A stretch of 64,000 bases of DNA from Adiantum capillus-veneris (lineage: Eukaryota; Streptophyta; Polypodiopsida; Polypodiales; Pteridaceae). The notes beneath the pieces are model-generated. The model was not told the origin of the DNA and made no database searches. It worked only from the letters and a program-made list of their open reading frames with translations. The stretch lies in contig CM043968.1 of the NCBI GenBank assembly GCA_014529385.2, forward strand, positions 2,262,501 through 2,326,500, written 5' to 3'. Numbering within the stretch: the stretch's first letter is position 1; each line of letters opens with the position of its first letter. This document shows positions 23,785-35,486 of this stretch, one piece after another. A program made the translations under genes and the position numbers.

Positions 23785-25520
23785 TCATATCGTTTGAAAT
23801 GTGCTCGTCACCCTTTGAAACCAATTGCTCCAGTCGGTAACAGGTGAGGATTTTTGCCAGTAGTTTTCTATTACCTTAGGTGCCTCATCGCGTTGCAAGG
23901 GTGGTAAGGTAGTCTCCCAAGATCGAACTTGAAGTGGTTCATCAGGTGGTTCTTGAACATTGGGAGGTGTGGATTTCTTTGTAGCTTTATGGAGGTCCAC
24001 TATTGTAGGTGGAGGCTGTGGAGAAGCTTTTACCTCTATGGATGCATTACATGAGGAGCTAGAAGCTTCATGGGACTCCCCCCTTCCTGAGCTAGGTGGA
24101 GCAGATTGTTCTTTCTTAGGTACCCAAACTAGCTCTGCAGCAGGTGTATAGCATTCTGTGATTTTTTTCTTTCCGCGATCGTTGATTCGTTTTGGAGCCA
24201 CAAGATTGAGCTCACATGGGCCCGGTGACAAGTAAGAGCACAATTTACGTTTTGGCACCGAGATTTGATCATTTCCTTGATAGTAGCCTTGGGCTTCCAA
24301 TAGTTTTTTAGGAATCCAATGCCACGTTTTCTTACTTTTTTTGGAGCGAGTGGTACGTTTCTTACAAGGCTTCTGTTTTTTAGCATCAACCATGGTCGCT
24401 AAAGAAGATTTAGGGACCCACTTGTATGTTTTCTTTGTTATATGAGGATGAGTCTTGTCAGAAGCTATATACATTGCTTCTAGCATATTTAAGGGTACGA
24501 GTGGTGGCATTTCATCCCCCTCAGGTGTTACCTAGGTTGTCCCCCATTTTCCCCAAGTGTCTATGGTTGCTGCTAGGTGGACCCAATCCACATTGTCCGA
24601 CTCAGTCATCCCAGGTAGTACGTCCATATAAGGAGAATCTTCCCCAACATCAGTGTCCGCTTTACATGTGTAACAATACTGCAATGGGGCCGAGTGAACT
24701 GTGGTGTCAGATCTATGACCAATTATAAACCTGTTTCCTAGAGGATGTGCTCGACCCGTCATAAGATCCACTCGAATGACAGAATCTTGGAACTGCAAGT
24801 AGACATGGTTTTTAGACCAGTCATGCACCACTTTTGCTTCTCTCATGAAAGGAGGTCCTAAGATCATCTCCGATGACATAGTGTGTTTGGAGAAATCCAT
24901 AACAATGAAGGTAATCCTTATTTTATGTCCAAAGACCTTGATCTTGAGATCTTCTGGCATCCCAATAGGTTTAACGATAGACCCATTGGCCATCTTCACT
25001 ACTATGGTTGTGGTCACAAGGTGAGGCCTTCCCATAGTTTCCCAGCAATTTTTAGTTACAATGCTAACCCCAACGCCACCATCAAGGATTCCCTTCACAA
25101 TTAATCCCTTAGTAGTGATTGGTATGGTCGCATTGGATTCATCATCCTCAAAGTATTGTCCCAACTTGTTAACGGGTATTTCTATAACAAGGTTCTCATC
25201 TAGGTTGGGTTGTGGATCTAAGTGTTCCTCCTCTATTGGCATCTCCCCAACTCCATCCATCTGTGCAAATTGTGGTAGCCCAAACTTCAGTTCTCCATTG
25301 AGGAAGGCTCGAAGAGCTGAGACTAGCTCGGGGTCTTTATATAGTTTGGACATGATGGTGGTTCTAACTTCTGAAGACATGAAATCCATCAATTTGGCAA
25401 TGTTTAACGAGACCTTTTGGCCTTGAGTCCCTTGACGTGGGGAAGATGGAATCTCTGTTGGGGTATAAAGCCCAATGTGGTCGCCCAGGTAAGTGGGCGG
25501 GCCGCCAGGTATGTACACAT
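23785..25520 (-). pseudogene. Aspartic protease domain plus basic W[VI]PK-repeat tail
   Basis: Minus-strand continuation of gag after the copia insertion. 25518-24535: an acidic lead, then a retropepsin fold with flap-like TIVVKMANGS. The active site reads GILDGGVGVSIV, i.e. D-G-G instead of D-S/T-G; plant gypsy proteases often show DGG. IILGPPFM-type wording appears as MILGPPFMREAK. An in-frame TAG (24532-24534) separates it from a 241-codon tail (24510-23785). The tail is Lys-rich at first and repeats the motif W-V/I-P-K three times (KWVPKSSL, HWIPKKLL, VWVPKKE), then turns Pro/Ser-rich. The tail's role is unknown; it might bind nucleic acid. No RT follows before the non-coding 3' region. 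Confidence 0.75.
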
Positions 25521-25528
25521 ATTCTTTT

Positions 25529-25648
25529 TGTAAAAACCTAATAAGAACTCACTATGCTCTACACATTACAGTAGAGCGAGTTCACCATATCGTCGTGCTC
25601 TTCTTCTCGCACTCTCTCTCGCGTCGCACTTCCGCTCGTACTCCTTCA
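25529..25648 (+). repeat. Candidate 120-bp LTR (or truncated LTR end) of the nested copia
   Basis: Begins TGTAAAAACC exactly where the host minus-strand frame ends, finishes CTCCTTCA, and is followed by the primer site after 2 bp. The T/C-rich last third resembles the end of the 190-bp LTRs at 49679 and 53251. With no second copy its true length is uncertain. Confidence 0.55.
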
Positions 25649-25650
25649 AC

Positions 25651-25662
25651 TGGTATCAGAGC
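25651..25662 (+). promoter_or_regulatory. Primer binding site (initiator tRNA-Met)
   Basis: TGGTATCAGAGC, the canonical plant copia primer site. Confidence 0.9.
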
Positions 25663-26736
25663 TCAGATCGAGGCTCGGGGCAGCACTGCAGGAGGCTAGA
25701 GTCACCAACTCAGATTGGAGTGAAATTCGACAGGCGAAGACACGGCCCCAAATCTCGTGGGAAATCCCCAAAGGGCTCGGTGTTGTCAGAATTTCATTCT
25801 GAGGTCATCTCGGCCACCGTTCGGCTTCGACAAAGGTCTACGCAGGCCATTTTCGACTACGTGGTCTCGACGGGTGCAGATCCGACTCTGCAAATTTGGG
25901 GTTTACGGCCTACGACTGCAAGTGCTGAGGATATCGACACTCCCAGAGTGTTGATTTGTGGCTGTCTACACATCGAAGGACGGCTCACAGTTCTTGGAGG
26001 CGTGTCACATACGACACGGGCGCATCTACACACAGACTGTAGGCGACATCCACTAGTTCATCAGGTAGCTTGTGTTTGCTGCTTGATATTCCAGATTTCA
26101 TCCTGACATTGCAGGTACTTCCACATGGGATGTATTGTAAGAGATGATGTATGTCTGTTGAGGGTTTGCTGGCTGTGAGTCACGCAGCAAACAACCGCGG
26201 CAGCGGTTACAGCATATAGTGGGAAATTTGTGGATGTATGACTTTGTGGGAAGACTATGTACTGTCAGATTTACTACAGCCTTTGTTGAGGGTCGAGTGA
26301 GGTTTTATTGAGCTGGGGGATTCTCGAATGTTGAAATCCTTTCGGTGATACAGGTCTTGGAGCGATCCCTCGAGCACCCTTAGATAGGCAGCTAGGATGT
26401 TTTGACTGTGAGTTAGACAGTTGGGATTGCATCTTTGCTTTATTGCCGTTGAGGCATTGTCGCAGTCTATGCTTACAGGACAGTGAGAGACAGTACAGGT
26501 GCAGGACAGGTTTACCCGCAGCTTACAGTGTCAGAGAGACAGTGTTTTTTGAGCTGTTTTTGGTCTGTTTTTTGAGTACACCAGAGCCATTTTACAAAGG
26601 AGACTCTGCCAAAATTTATGCAGAATTTGAAGCTTTCTTGGTTCATTTGACAGGTTGATATTGGATCAGAGGCCAGTTTACAGGGGAAACTCTGCCGAAT
26701 TTTTCCCAAGAAAGTAAACCACTGTGAAGCGTAGCT
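25663..26736 (+). other. Leader of the nested copia, with conserved pre-gag motif
   Basis: About 1.07 kb before the gag ATG (26737). At 26686-26708 it carries a 23-bp motif starting GAAACTCTGCCGAAT and ending TTTCCCA. The motif recurs with two changes at 50865-50887 in the copia derivative, in both cases about 1.0 kb inside the LTR. A related GGAGACTCTGCCAAAAT lies at 26600. Confidence 0.6.
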
Positions 26737-29571
26737 ATGGCTGGATCACAGGACACTGCTCTTTACAATATCAAGAAGCTGGATGGAACCAATTCCCATT
26801 ATGGAAGAAGCAGATTTGGCATGTGTTGATACAAAAGAAGCACATAAAACCTATAAATCTCAAGGGGATAAAACCAGAAGATATGGACGAAGATGAATGG
26901 AGTGAAATGGATGAATCGGCACTTTCTACCATTATGCTGACTTTGGCAGAAAGCGTTTACTTCAATGTAGCAGACGAGATGTCGGCTTATCAAGCATGGT
27001 TAAAGCTGAGTGATCTTTATGAGAAGCAGAGTGCAGCTTCACAGGTATACTGGCTTAAGAAGCTTGTTGACTTGAAGATGAAAGAAGGGACACCTATGTC
27101 CAATCATCTGAATGAATTCAACACAATCTATAGTCAGTTGTCAGCTCAAGGTGTCAAGTTTGATGAACCTGTTAGAGCTATGTTCCTATTGATCACATTG
27201 CCAGAAAGTTGGGACACTTTTCGCACAGCTTTGAGTAATTCTGCACCTCCAGATGGTTTGAACATAGCAGGTGTAGAAGGAAGTCTGCTTACTGAAGAAA
27301 CCAATAGAAAGACAATGGACAAAGCCAAAGGAACAACCTTATTTGTCAGGGGAAGGACCAAAGAAAAGTACAAAGGTGGAAAGAGGAATCAGTTTCGTAG
27401 CAAGTCCCGCAGTGCTAAAGGCAAGAGTGACATAGAATGCTACCATTGTGGCAAGAAGGGTCACATGAAAAGAGACAACAGAGAATGGAAAGCAGAAAAA
27501 GGCAAAGAGAAAGCTGAAGACCATGGTGAGAAGAACAAGTCCTCAATGAAGATTCAAGAAATAAATGTGACAAACACTGTTGCAGAGGATGACAGTCTAG
27601 TGTCAAGAGACATCTACTTCTTGAAGAATACAATGGACTCAGCTCTTTTTACAGCATCTGATGGAAATGCACTGAGTGACTGGATTATAGACTCAGGGGC
27701 ATCACTTCATGTGTCTCCAAACAAGGAGTGGTTTACCTCTTATGTGACCACTAAAGATCATGTTCGGCTAGGCAATGGGCAGACATGTGAGATATTAGGT
27801 GTTGGGGATGTTCAATTGAAGTTTCAGAATGGCTCTTCTTTCACGCTGAAGAATGTGAGACATGTTCCCGCAATTACAAAGAGCTTGATCAGCACAGGTT
27901 TACTTGATGATGCTGGCTACGTCACCACTTTTGGACAGAACACGTGGAAGATATCCAAGGGTTCTATGACAGTAGCACATGGAGTAAAGTCTGGAGTACT
28001 TTACATGATTTATGTATCAAATGTCTCTAAAAATGTAATCAATGTAACCGAGCAGCCGAACGTTTCTTTGTGGCATAGCCGGTTAGGACATATGTCCAAG
28101 AAGGGAATGCAAATATTGTCTCGTTCTGGTTATTTGCCTGGATTTTCATTTAATGATTTTGAATTCTGTGAACATTGTCTGCATGGTAAGCAAACACAGC
28201 AGCCACATAGGCATAGAAGCAGTAGAAGAGATACACAGTTGGCACTTGTTCATAGTGATTTTTGTGGACCTATGCCTAACCTATCTCTAGGGGGAGCTTC
28301 TTACTTTATGACATTTATAGATGATTACTTAAGGAAAGTATGGGTTTACTTTCTCAAGCACAAGGATGAAGCGTTTAGTGTTTTCAAAACGTTTGTGACA
28401 CTTGTGGAGAATCAGAGTGGCAAGAAGCTTAAATGCTTATGCACTGACAATGGTGGAGAGTATGTTTCAAAGGCCTTTCAAGACTTTTGTGAGTCAAAAG
28501 GTATAGAACGTGAACTTACTGCTTCAAAATGGTGTTGCTGAGAGGATGAATAGGACCATACAAGAGAAGGTCAGAAGTATGTTGTCTAATGCACAACTGC
28601 CAAATGGGTTTTGGGCTGAAGCTGTATCAACAGCTGTTCATCTTGTAAATAGATCTCCTAGCAAGGTTTTGCAGAAGGATTCAGTGCCAGAGATGGTATG
28701 GTCAGGCAAAATGCCCTCATACAAGCATCTCAGAGTCTTTGGCTGTGACGCATATACTCACGTTCCAAAGGAATTTAGGAACAAACATGAGCCAAAGAGT
28801 AGAAAGTGCATCTTTCTAGGCTATGGTAATTCTGGTGAGATGGGGTACAGACTTTGGGATCCCGAATCCAGAAAGGTTGTCCGCAGCAATGATGTTCACT
28901 TTAATGAATCCAAATATCATTCTAAACCAGAGAGGGTTGAGGAGATTAGAAGAGTTGTCTTCTAAGAAGATGGACCTGCACGTGCAAGACAAAATGTCAG
29001 GGCTCAAGAGGAGCAAGGACAGGATAGAGTGGAACCACAGGTTGTGGCTGAGCCTGAGCCACCTATTGTGTGTAGATCTGGACGTGTCACGCGACCTCCT
29101 GACAGGTTTGTTCCATCTATGAACTATGTCATGTTGACTGATTGCAATGAGCCTTCATGTTACAAGGAAGCAGTGAAAATGAAGGACTCCGGGAATTGGC
29201 AGTTGGTCATGCAGTCAGAGATGACAACTCTGCATAAAAACAAGACATGGAAGCTAGTTAAATTACCACAGGGCAAAAAGGCTCTACCTTGTAAATGGGT
29301 TTACAGGTATAAGATCACCGCTCATGATAGTCAGCCAAAGTACAAAGCAAGGCTTGTTGCCAACGGCTTTAAGCAAGAACAAGGCATTGACTTTGATAAA
29401 GTCTTCTCTTCGGTGGTCAAGATGACTACATTGAGATGCTTTCTTGCATTGGTTGCCATATTAGATTTGGTGTTGCACCAAATGGATGTCAAGACAACGT
29501 TCTTGCATGGTGATTTAGATGTGGAAATTTACATGCAACAACCAGAAGGGTTTGTTGAGAAAGGCTCTTAG
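26737..29571 (+). pseudogene. copia gag-protease-integrase-partial RT polyprotein
   Basis: Starts MAGSQDTALYNIKKLDG, then shifts frame near 26795 into a gag body (26800-27430: WKKQIWHVLIQ, AYQAWLKLSDLYE, LPESWDTFRTAL). The knuckle CYHCGKKGHMKRDN has Asn for the last Cys. The protease DWIIDSGASLHVSP (about 27680) is intact at DSG. The pre-integrase zinc region is HSRLGHMSKK...CEHCLHGKQ; the integrase has HSDFCGP and CTDNGGEY, then a frameshift near 28525 before ERMNRT. An in-frame TAA lies at 28963-28965. The RT starts KWVYRYKI...YKARLVANGFKQEQGIDF and ends at FVEKGS, before the YVDD box. It would direct copia replication, but two shifts, one stop and the truncation leave it dead. Confidence 0.9.
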
Positions 29572-32421
29572 CAGTGTAATTGATATTTTGGCCTCTTGCC
29601 GCAAGAGCAGCTACTTGATATACAGGTTTGACTTGTCCCCAATAGTCCTCCACGTAGTATTGTGGACTTTCTTCAAGCACATCCATCCCATAGGCGATAT
29701 TAGGATCTATATCTTTCTCACAGCCTTCCAAACAAGAAATAGATGACTCACAATGCACTTGATTCACAGAAGTGATTCTCGGATGTGGTGGTTGCGGTCC
29801 TAGCACTGGAGGTGGTAAGGGTGTTGTTTGAACAACATTTTGGGCCGTAGTGACCATGTGTTGTGATGTTTGTTCAAGAGGTGGGACCGGCATCAATGCA
29901 GGCACTCGAGGTGTGTGTGTCCATGCTAAGGTTGGTCTATTGTCCATCGCACGCTTAAATACTATACAATCCTTAGCTTGATGACCATACCTTCCACAGG
30001 CATTGCAATTCCCATTGAATTTTACTCTAAAAGTAGGGCATTCATTGGTACTATGTGGTCCATAGCATATTGAGCACCATTGCTACTCCCTTCTTGGATA
30101 CATATGATTGTTTTGCGGAGCACGATTGTCTCTAAGACTCTCTTGAATAGCCTTGGTGAGATCTGTTAAAGTCATCTCAGATATCTTTGGCTCCTTAGCA
30201 ATAGGCTTTAGGGTCATTGGTTGATGCCCTGATGCTTGTGAGCTAATAGATTTAGACTCAACAGACACTCTTTCTCCTTGAATCATTGAATTATCCTCCA
30301 ATTGGATCGCATTGATGGTGACTGCTTCCCAAGTGGTGATACCTCTAATGACTAGGCCATTGTAGATATCCTCATGCCGTAATCCCCTAACGAATCTATC
30401 AAGCAATTGGTTATTGTTGAAGCGCTCATTTGGATTACCATGAGAATTCAAATGCTTCAAGCGACTTATAAAGTCTCTCACCGACTCTCCTTCCTCTCGT
30501 TGGGCTTTCTGGAGCTGAGAGGCTACACCCCAAAGTACTCCCTCTCGTATGTATTCTTTTAAGAACAGTCTCCTAAGAGTAGGGTAAATCGTTTTTTCTT
30601 CCACCCTTAGGGTTCTATCCCAATCCCCAGCCTTTCCACTTAAGGTTAGGCTTAAAGCATTGCTCTTATGCAGGTCATTGTGTTCTCCTAGAGAATCACA
30701 TATTTGTTCAAACACTTCGATATGCTTTCTCACATCCCTGTCTCCACTAAATTTTTGTGTGAGCTTGGCTATTTGTACTGCCTTACTTCTAGGCTCTCTA
30801 TAGGCGTGTTATGGATATTCTCAGCAATAGATCGACCGATAGCTTGAGCAAATGTTGCCAAGTCACCTAAATGAGCAGGCACCGTGGGTGAAGGCGCTCC
30901 AGAGACTACATGTGGAGTAGGTATTGGCATTGGGCTTGGCACATAGGAAGCCCTTGGGTTCCACGTTGGGTCTGATGTTGTGCCATGTGGTGGTCCATAG
31001 TTCATATGGGTGGCCCTAGGCATAGCAGACATCGGATGTGACATGCTAATGCTAGCCGGTATAGTCCCATGGAAATAAGAACTTGTGTATTGTGGTTGTG
31101 GAGCATAGGTAGTTGAAACAATGGGAGGGGTAGGGACTACATGAGTGTGATGACCCATAGGTGCATACGATTGGTACACACTTGTAGGTATTGTTGCAGG
31201 CATTGAGCTACCATGTAGCGGTGCTTTACTAACAAATGAGGTCCATGGCGTGTTTCTCGGCATGCCCATCATTGGGGTAGGCATGATAGCCGTGGTGTCA
31301 TCAAGGGAAAGATGAGCTAGACTTGGAAAGGTGAAGCTATCACTTGTGGGCTCAGATTGCACTGAGACCCCTGGAGAAACAACATATGGGGGATCCATCG
31401 AACTTACCGAGGGAGTCTCCATTTGTGACAAGGTCGGTTGTTTAGCCTTTCCCGTATCCAAGAATCTCATGAGACCCATTGAAGGCATGTTGATCCCCTT
31501 GTTCTGTCTCTCTAACTCAATGACCCTATGGATGACCTCACAAACTCTTTGTTGTTGATCCTCCACACTAGTAGCACCCATTGTGGATTGTAGGACATCT
31601 AACCAACCCACGTGATAGGTATGACCTGTGTATAGGTCGGTCAGAGCCTCTGTTTGTGATTCGGACTCCCAGTTCTCATTTAAGAACACTCCATCTAGGA
31701 TTGAGGTGCTAGGGGTGTCCTTTGAGCTAGTTGCAATGTTGCTCTCTAGGGGTTGGCCCTTAGCGATTGCTAAGTCAGGAGCACTTGATTGCTCTCTTAG
31801 CAAGGATATTGACATAGGAGCTTTCGCTTTTAACTCTCTTCGTTGCTCCGCCTTGCGTAAGCTCTCGACTTTTTTTTCCCTCGCTGCAAGGATATATCGC
31901 TCAACCTCTTGCACTTCGGCAAGGCTTCTTCCATCGGTTAATATGACCTCGGAGGAAAATAACTCTGAAGAGTCAGGAGGTGCAGTGAATGAAGTATTCA
32001 CGTGCACATTCTCTAACGGTATAGGGTCTACGTTTGTCACGAATGCAGAATTTACTTCCCAACCCCCCTCATTTACATAATTAGCTCCATGTTCGGAGCG
32101 AGTGGCTCTACTAAAGGTTTCCTTCAGGCGGCTAAGCACGCTCCGCCCGGACCGAGGACCCATGGCATGCATGTCTTGGCTCGAGCTATCGGGATTAGGC
32201 CTTGGGAAACCCTCCATGACGTCGTAATCAGAGGAAGAGTCACTAGACGCTATGTTCGGGTCTTGGTTTGTACTACCTTGGGTCCCCGCCGAGGGTCCAT
32301 AACCTAAAGTAGGTGGATATTGAGAACTCGCGTAAGTCAAAATTCTCTTTAGTTGCTCCGTCTCTAGCACACGACTAGAGCGCAGATGCATGTGCTTTTG
32401 GCACCCTACAAACGTCGACAA
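29572..32421 (-). pseudogene. gag of the minus-strand gag-protease element
   Basis: 32421-30769 encodes a 550-codon N-terminal part (MSTFVGCQKHMHLRSSRVLE; Pro/Ser/Thr/Met-rich second half). A frameshift at about 30770 leads into the capsid domain (30733-30086: KHIEVFEQICDSLGEHND, SLTLSGKAGDWDRTL, LFLKEYIREG, REEGESVRDFISRLKHLN, LLDRFVRGLRHEDIYNGL). An in-frame TAG (30083-30085) precedes two zinc knuckles, CSICYGPHSTNEC (30038-30076) and CNACGRYGHQAKDC (29966-30007), and a Pro-rich spacer to about 29572, where the copia fragment cuts in. The capsid forms the particle. A gag of roughly 900 codons is long for plant gypsy, but the N-terminal extension resembles Athila/Tat types. Confidence 0.85.
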
Positions 32422-33183
32422 ATAACCTCGAAGGTTAACCGCTTACTTTTTTAAGTGCCGTTTTCACTCGTGTTTTTTACGTTTTTTTAATGTTTGATTT
32501 TTTTGATTAAAGTGTGTGATAGCTCGAAATGAGCGTATCACTTAGAGGGTCGCTGTGTGCTTTACGACATAATTTTCGGGCATCTGACGTTCCGTTGGTC
32601 CTCAAAATATCGATTTTTAGCTACGTGTGAAGCTAAAATTCGTTTTTTTTAAAAGGCGACTGAGGCCTAGGCCTGAGCGTGAGCTTGGGCTTGGGTCTAG
32701 GCTTGGGTCTGGGAGATATTCCCGATCCCGGTCCTACCTTAAAATTTTTTTATTTTTTAAAATTTTTTTAATTAAAAAAGAAAAGAAAAAGAAGGATAAG
32801 GTCGCCGCGGCGTGCGCGAGAGCACACACACACTCTATCTACCTACGTCTAACTAATACACCTACTCTTACATACTAACCCACTCTATTAACTCTCATTA
32901 ATCTACTTCCTACTTACTGTACACATAAAACTAACTACCTTAATACACAAAGAATAAACACAGAACCTTTGAAATCTCCATTAACAAAGAAAACTAACTA
33001 CCTTAATACACAGAGAATAAACACAGTACCTTTGAAAACTCCATCAACAAAAAAAACACACAGTATAACACCAAATCCTTATTCTGAACACACACACACA
33101 CACACTCCTTCCCTACCTTTCCTATAATTGAAATTGCACCACGGAGAAGCACAGAGTGCTGCTCGAGCTTAATGCACGGCATT
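32422..33183 (-). other. 5' leader of the gag-protease element with tandem repeat
   Basis: Non-coding on the element's strand. A 62-bp unit (CTAACTACCTTAATACACA...) is tandemly duplicated at 32930-32991 and 32993-33054. Confidence 0.65.
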
Positions 33184-33200
33184 CCCCGGCAACGGCGCCA
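33184..33200 (-). promoter_or_regulatory. Primer binding site, tRNA-Asp type
   Basis: The minus strand reads TGGCGCCGTTGCCGGGG, complementary to the 3' end of plant tRNA-Asp(GTC). It lies 4 bp inside the 5' LTR. This primer is typical of Athila/Tat-lineage gypsy elements and their non-autonomous derivatives. Confidence 0.9.
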
Positions 33201-33204
33201 AAAA

Positions 33205-33445
33205 TGTGCGCGTATGTCGCACGTGTCAATGCAAGGAACTTGCCGATACACCGTGTGCGAGCCACAAATGGCTCCAAGCACACAACAAGCCTAAACTAGT
33301 AAGCTCAAAGAAGGCGATGGTGTGTCACTCACCGCTCTACGCTTGCTTCGTGGAGGATTCCTTGCCACGAAGAAGAAGGAGCCGCTGCTTCGCCGCACTC
33401 AATCGCTTCGCCGCCGCCGTGCCGTCGTCGCAATGCTCGATCGCA

Positions 33446-33528
<83 letters not shown>

Positions 33529-33845
33529 GGAGATGAAGAAGAAGAAGATGGAGATGGAGCAAGAGCACTCTTCTATTGCACAAATGAGAGAATGAGTGAA
33601 TTTTAGGTTTAGTTGACTTTTATATGAGCTCACCCCATTCACACTCGGGCGCCCATGCTTAGCCAACTAATCCCTTGAATGTTCCAGTTAGAGTGTGCCT
33701 CTCATCGGCGATCACTCTTACCCTTTTTCTATTGGACCGACAAGCCCGGTACCTGACTCTACCAAATAAACAATACAATGTCCACTGTAGGTTACAACGT
33801 CCGTCTCGTAGGTGATAGGGTGTCCGTGAGCCGTGAGGGTTAACA
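33205..33845 (-). repeat. 5' LTR (right copy) of the gag-protease element
   Basis: 641 bp, TGTGCGCGTATGTCGC...GGTTAACA on the plus strand. Near-identical to 21440-22091 apart from a shorter compound microsatellite (33449-33527) and a short GTGAGCC insertion near the end. Followed by the target duplication AGAGC. Confidence 0.92.
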
Positions 33846-33850
33846 AGAGC

Positions 33851-34348
33851 ACAGAGGGAGTATCTCTGGTGCAATAGTGGAAGCTTGTACCAAATGCAGA
33901 TTGCCCAAGATGGCAAGAACATGCCAAGCGCATTCAGATTGGCAAAGCTGGAATACGTGATACTTGTCAAACATTGATTGCTCTGAATGGTCAGTTAGAC
34001 CGAGCGCATTCATGTTGACAAGGTGGATATATGGATCTTTTATGGAATGCATTTAACCTGGTTTCTAAGACGATACAAATGGTTTGTAAAGGATTTTGAG
34101 ATGAGCTCAACACTGAGAATTTCTTGGGGGAAAATTCAGTAGCCAATAATAAGTAAGGAATTGTAGAAACTCCAACCAGATTGTATCCTTGAAACTAGAA
34201 AGAACTCTTAGAGTAATCATTAACATTTGGTAAGAGAGAAAGATTATCCCACCGACGATGCCACTTGGGAAGATGAAACCTCACTTCTCAAAGACTTTCC
34301 CAATTTCGGTTGAGATGAGGATATCTCAAATTCTTAAGTTGGGGTGAT
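33851..34348 (+). pseudogene. pol tail (chromodomain end) of the giant-LTR gypsy
   Basis: At about 34241-34305 the plus strand reads DATWEDETSLLKDFPNFG, the common C-terminal end of chromovirus integrases. The upstream 400 bp carries no readable integrase. A G-rich tract (AAGTTGGGGTGAT) then precedes the LTR at 34349 and probably is the polypurine tract. Confidence 0.65.
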
Positions 34349-34844
34349 TGTAAGGTTTTAGTTCCTGAAACCTTAAGAATTGTATAAAGCTTAATCAAAT
34401 TGATTTGTTCGTTAAGAAAGCAATGTAGAATTATTCGACCATGGAAAATATTGGTATTTTTGGAACCGTAATCATGACTTTAATATGGTTAGAAATTTTC
34501 AAAACTGAATTCCGACAAAAATTGGCATAGTTATAACCACTGGAAAACTTTACACTGTTAACTGAATTAACTAAGTAAATTGTAAAGTCTTGGTAATCAT
34601 TGCTGTAAAAGACATTTATCATAGAACTTTCTAGATAATTATAGATATTTACAGATGTTTTACAACTTAAGTTGTAATAGGTCTGAAAATTAGCAGAAAT
34701 CAATTTTGTGTATCTGGGGGGTTGTCTGGGGCAGTAATGAACTTGCACAGGCTGGAATTAGCAGCAGGTGGAGCTAGGGGAAGACTGGGGGACTGCCTTG
34801 AAGTGCAAGTAACTGCCAGAAGCAGCCTATGATTCCTAAAAACC

Positions 34845-34852
34845 TATAAATA
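34845..34852 (+). promoter_or_regulatory. TATA box of the gypsy LTR promoter
   Basis: TATAAATA in the context ACCTATAAATAGGTTCCCC, followed by C/A-rich sequence suited to transcription start near 34875. Confidence 0.6.
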
Positions 34853-35486
34853 GGTTCCCCCTCTTCACAAAAAAACACAGACTCGGAGTCCTGGCCATAT
34901 CTCTCTCACATAGAGAGAAACTCTACCCAGAAATCACTAGAGAGCAAACTCTAGCTGATTATCCACGATAATTAGCATAATCCCTTTTTTATTAGCAAAA
35001 TTGTGCTAATTTACCTATATTTTCTTAATTAATTTAATTTATTAAGAAAATTAAACTTATTTGCACTCTAAATTACTCTTCTAATTCTTAATATTTTTGT
35101 TGATTACTTAGATTAAGATGATGGATATTAATCTAATTGATTATTAAGCCATATTATGACTGAAATTAATGTTTTTTTGTTTTAAATTAAGAATAATTAT
35201 ACTAATTAAATTTAGATTAATATAAGATAATTATCAAAGCTATATTAGACTGTCAAGAAGCTAGAAAAATTATCTCTTAATTTTTGATTAGTTTTTATAC
35301 TTAATAAATTTTTTTTAGCTGTTTTCAATCAAAAAACTGATGGGAAATCTACTTAATTGGCTAAGAAATTCTTAAGTTCATTTTATCATAGTTAGGAAAC
35401 ACTGTTAGAAACACAGGATAAATTACTCCTTAACAAATAATCAATCTAAATATTTGAGTAAGCTAAAATTAGTAGTTTTTAGCCAT

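Larger units (their letters stand above)
25529..29570 (+). mobile_element. Ty1/copia element, 3'-truncated, nested in the gag-protease element
   Basis: Plus-strand sequence interrupting the minus-strand gag-protease frame. It has a short LTR-like end, a primer site, a 1.1-kb leader, then gag, protease, integrase and the first part of RT. It stops in RT at about 29570, where host coding resumes (minus-strand AKNYINYQ-type reading). No RNase H, 3' LTR or target duplication is visible, so the 3' half was deleted or the insertion was incomplete. Confidence 0.85.
21435..33850 (-). mobile_element. Non-autonomous gag-protease LTR retrotransposon (Athila/Tat-like primer site)
   Basis: Complete insertion on the minus strand. 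LTRs are at 33205-33845 (5') and 21440-22091 (3'), both TG...CA. The 5-bp target duplication AGAGC is at 21435-21439 and 33846-33850. The primer site matching the 3' end of tRNA-Asp lies inside the 5' LTR, and a purine tract lies inside the 3' LTR. The internal region encodes gag with two zinc knuckles and a protease, then a basic W[VI]PK-repeat tail. No RT, RNase H or integrase is present, so it depends on a partner element. It is interrupted by a copia fragment (25529 to about 29570). Confidence 0.9.

Noticed and set aside
24883-25426. Plus-strand ORFs of 73 and 121 codons
   Set aside because: Antisense of the protease frame.
31331-32307. Plus-strand ORFs of 72-150 codons
   Set aside because: Shadows of the long minus-strand gag frame.
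33322-33666. ORFs through the (CT)n/(CA)n runs of the right LTR (same at 21390-21859)
   Set aside because: Microsatellite artefacts inside LTRs; repeated in both LTRs for that reason.
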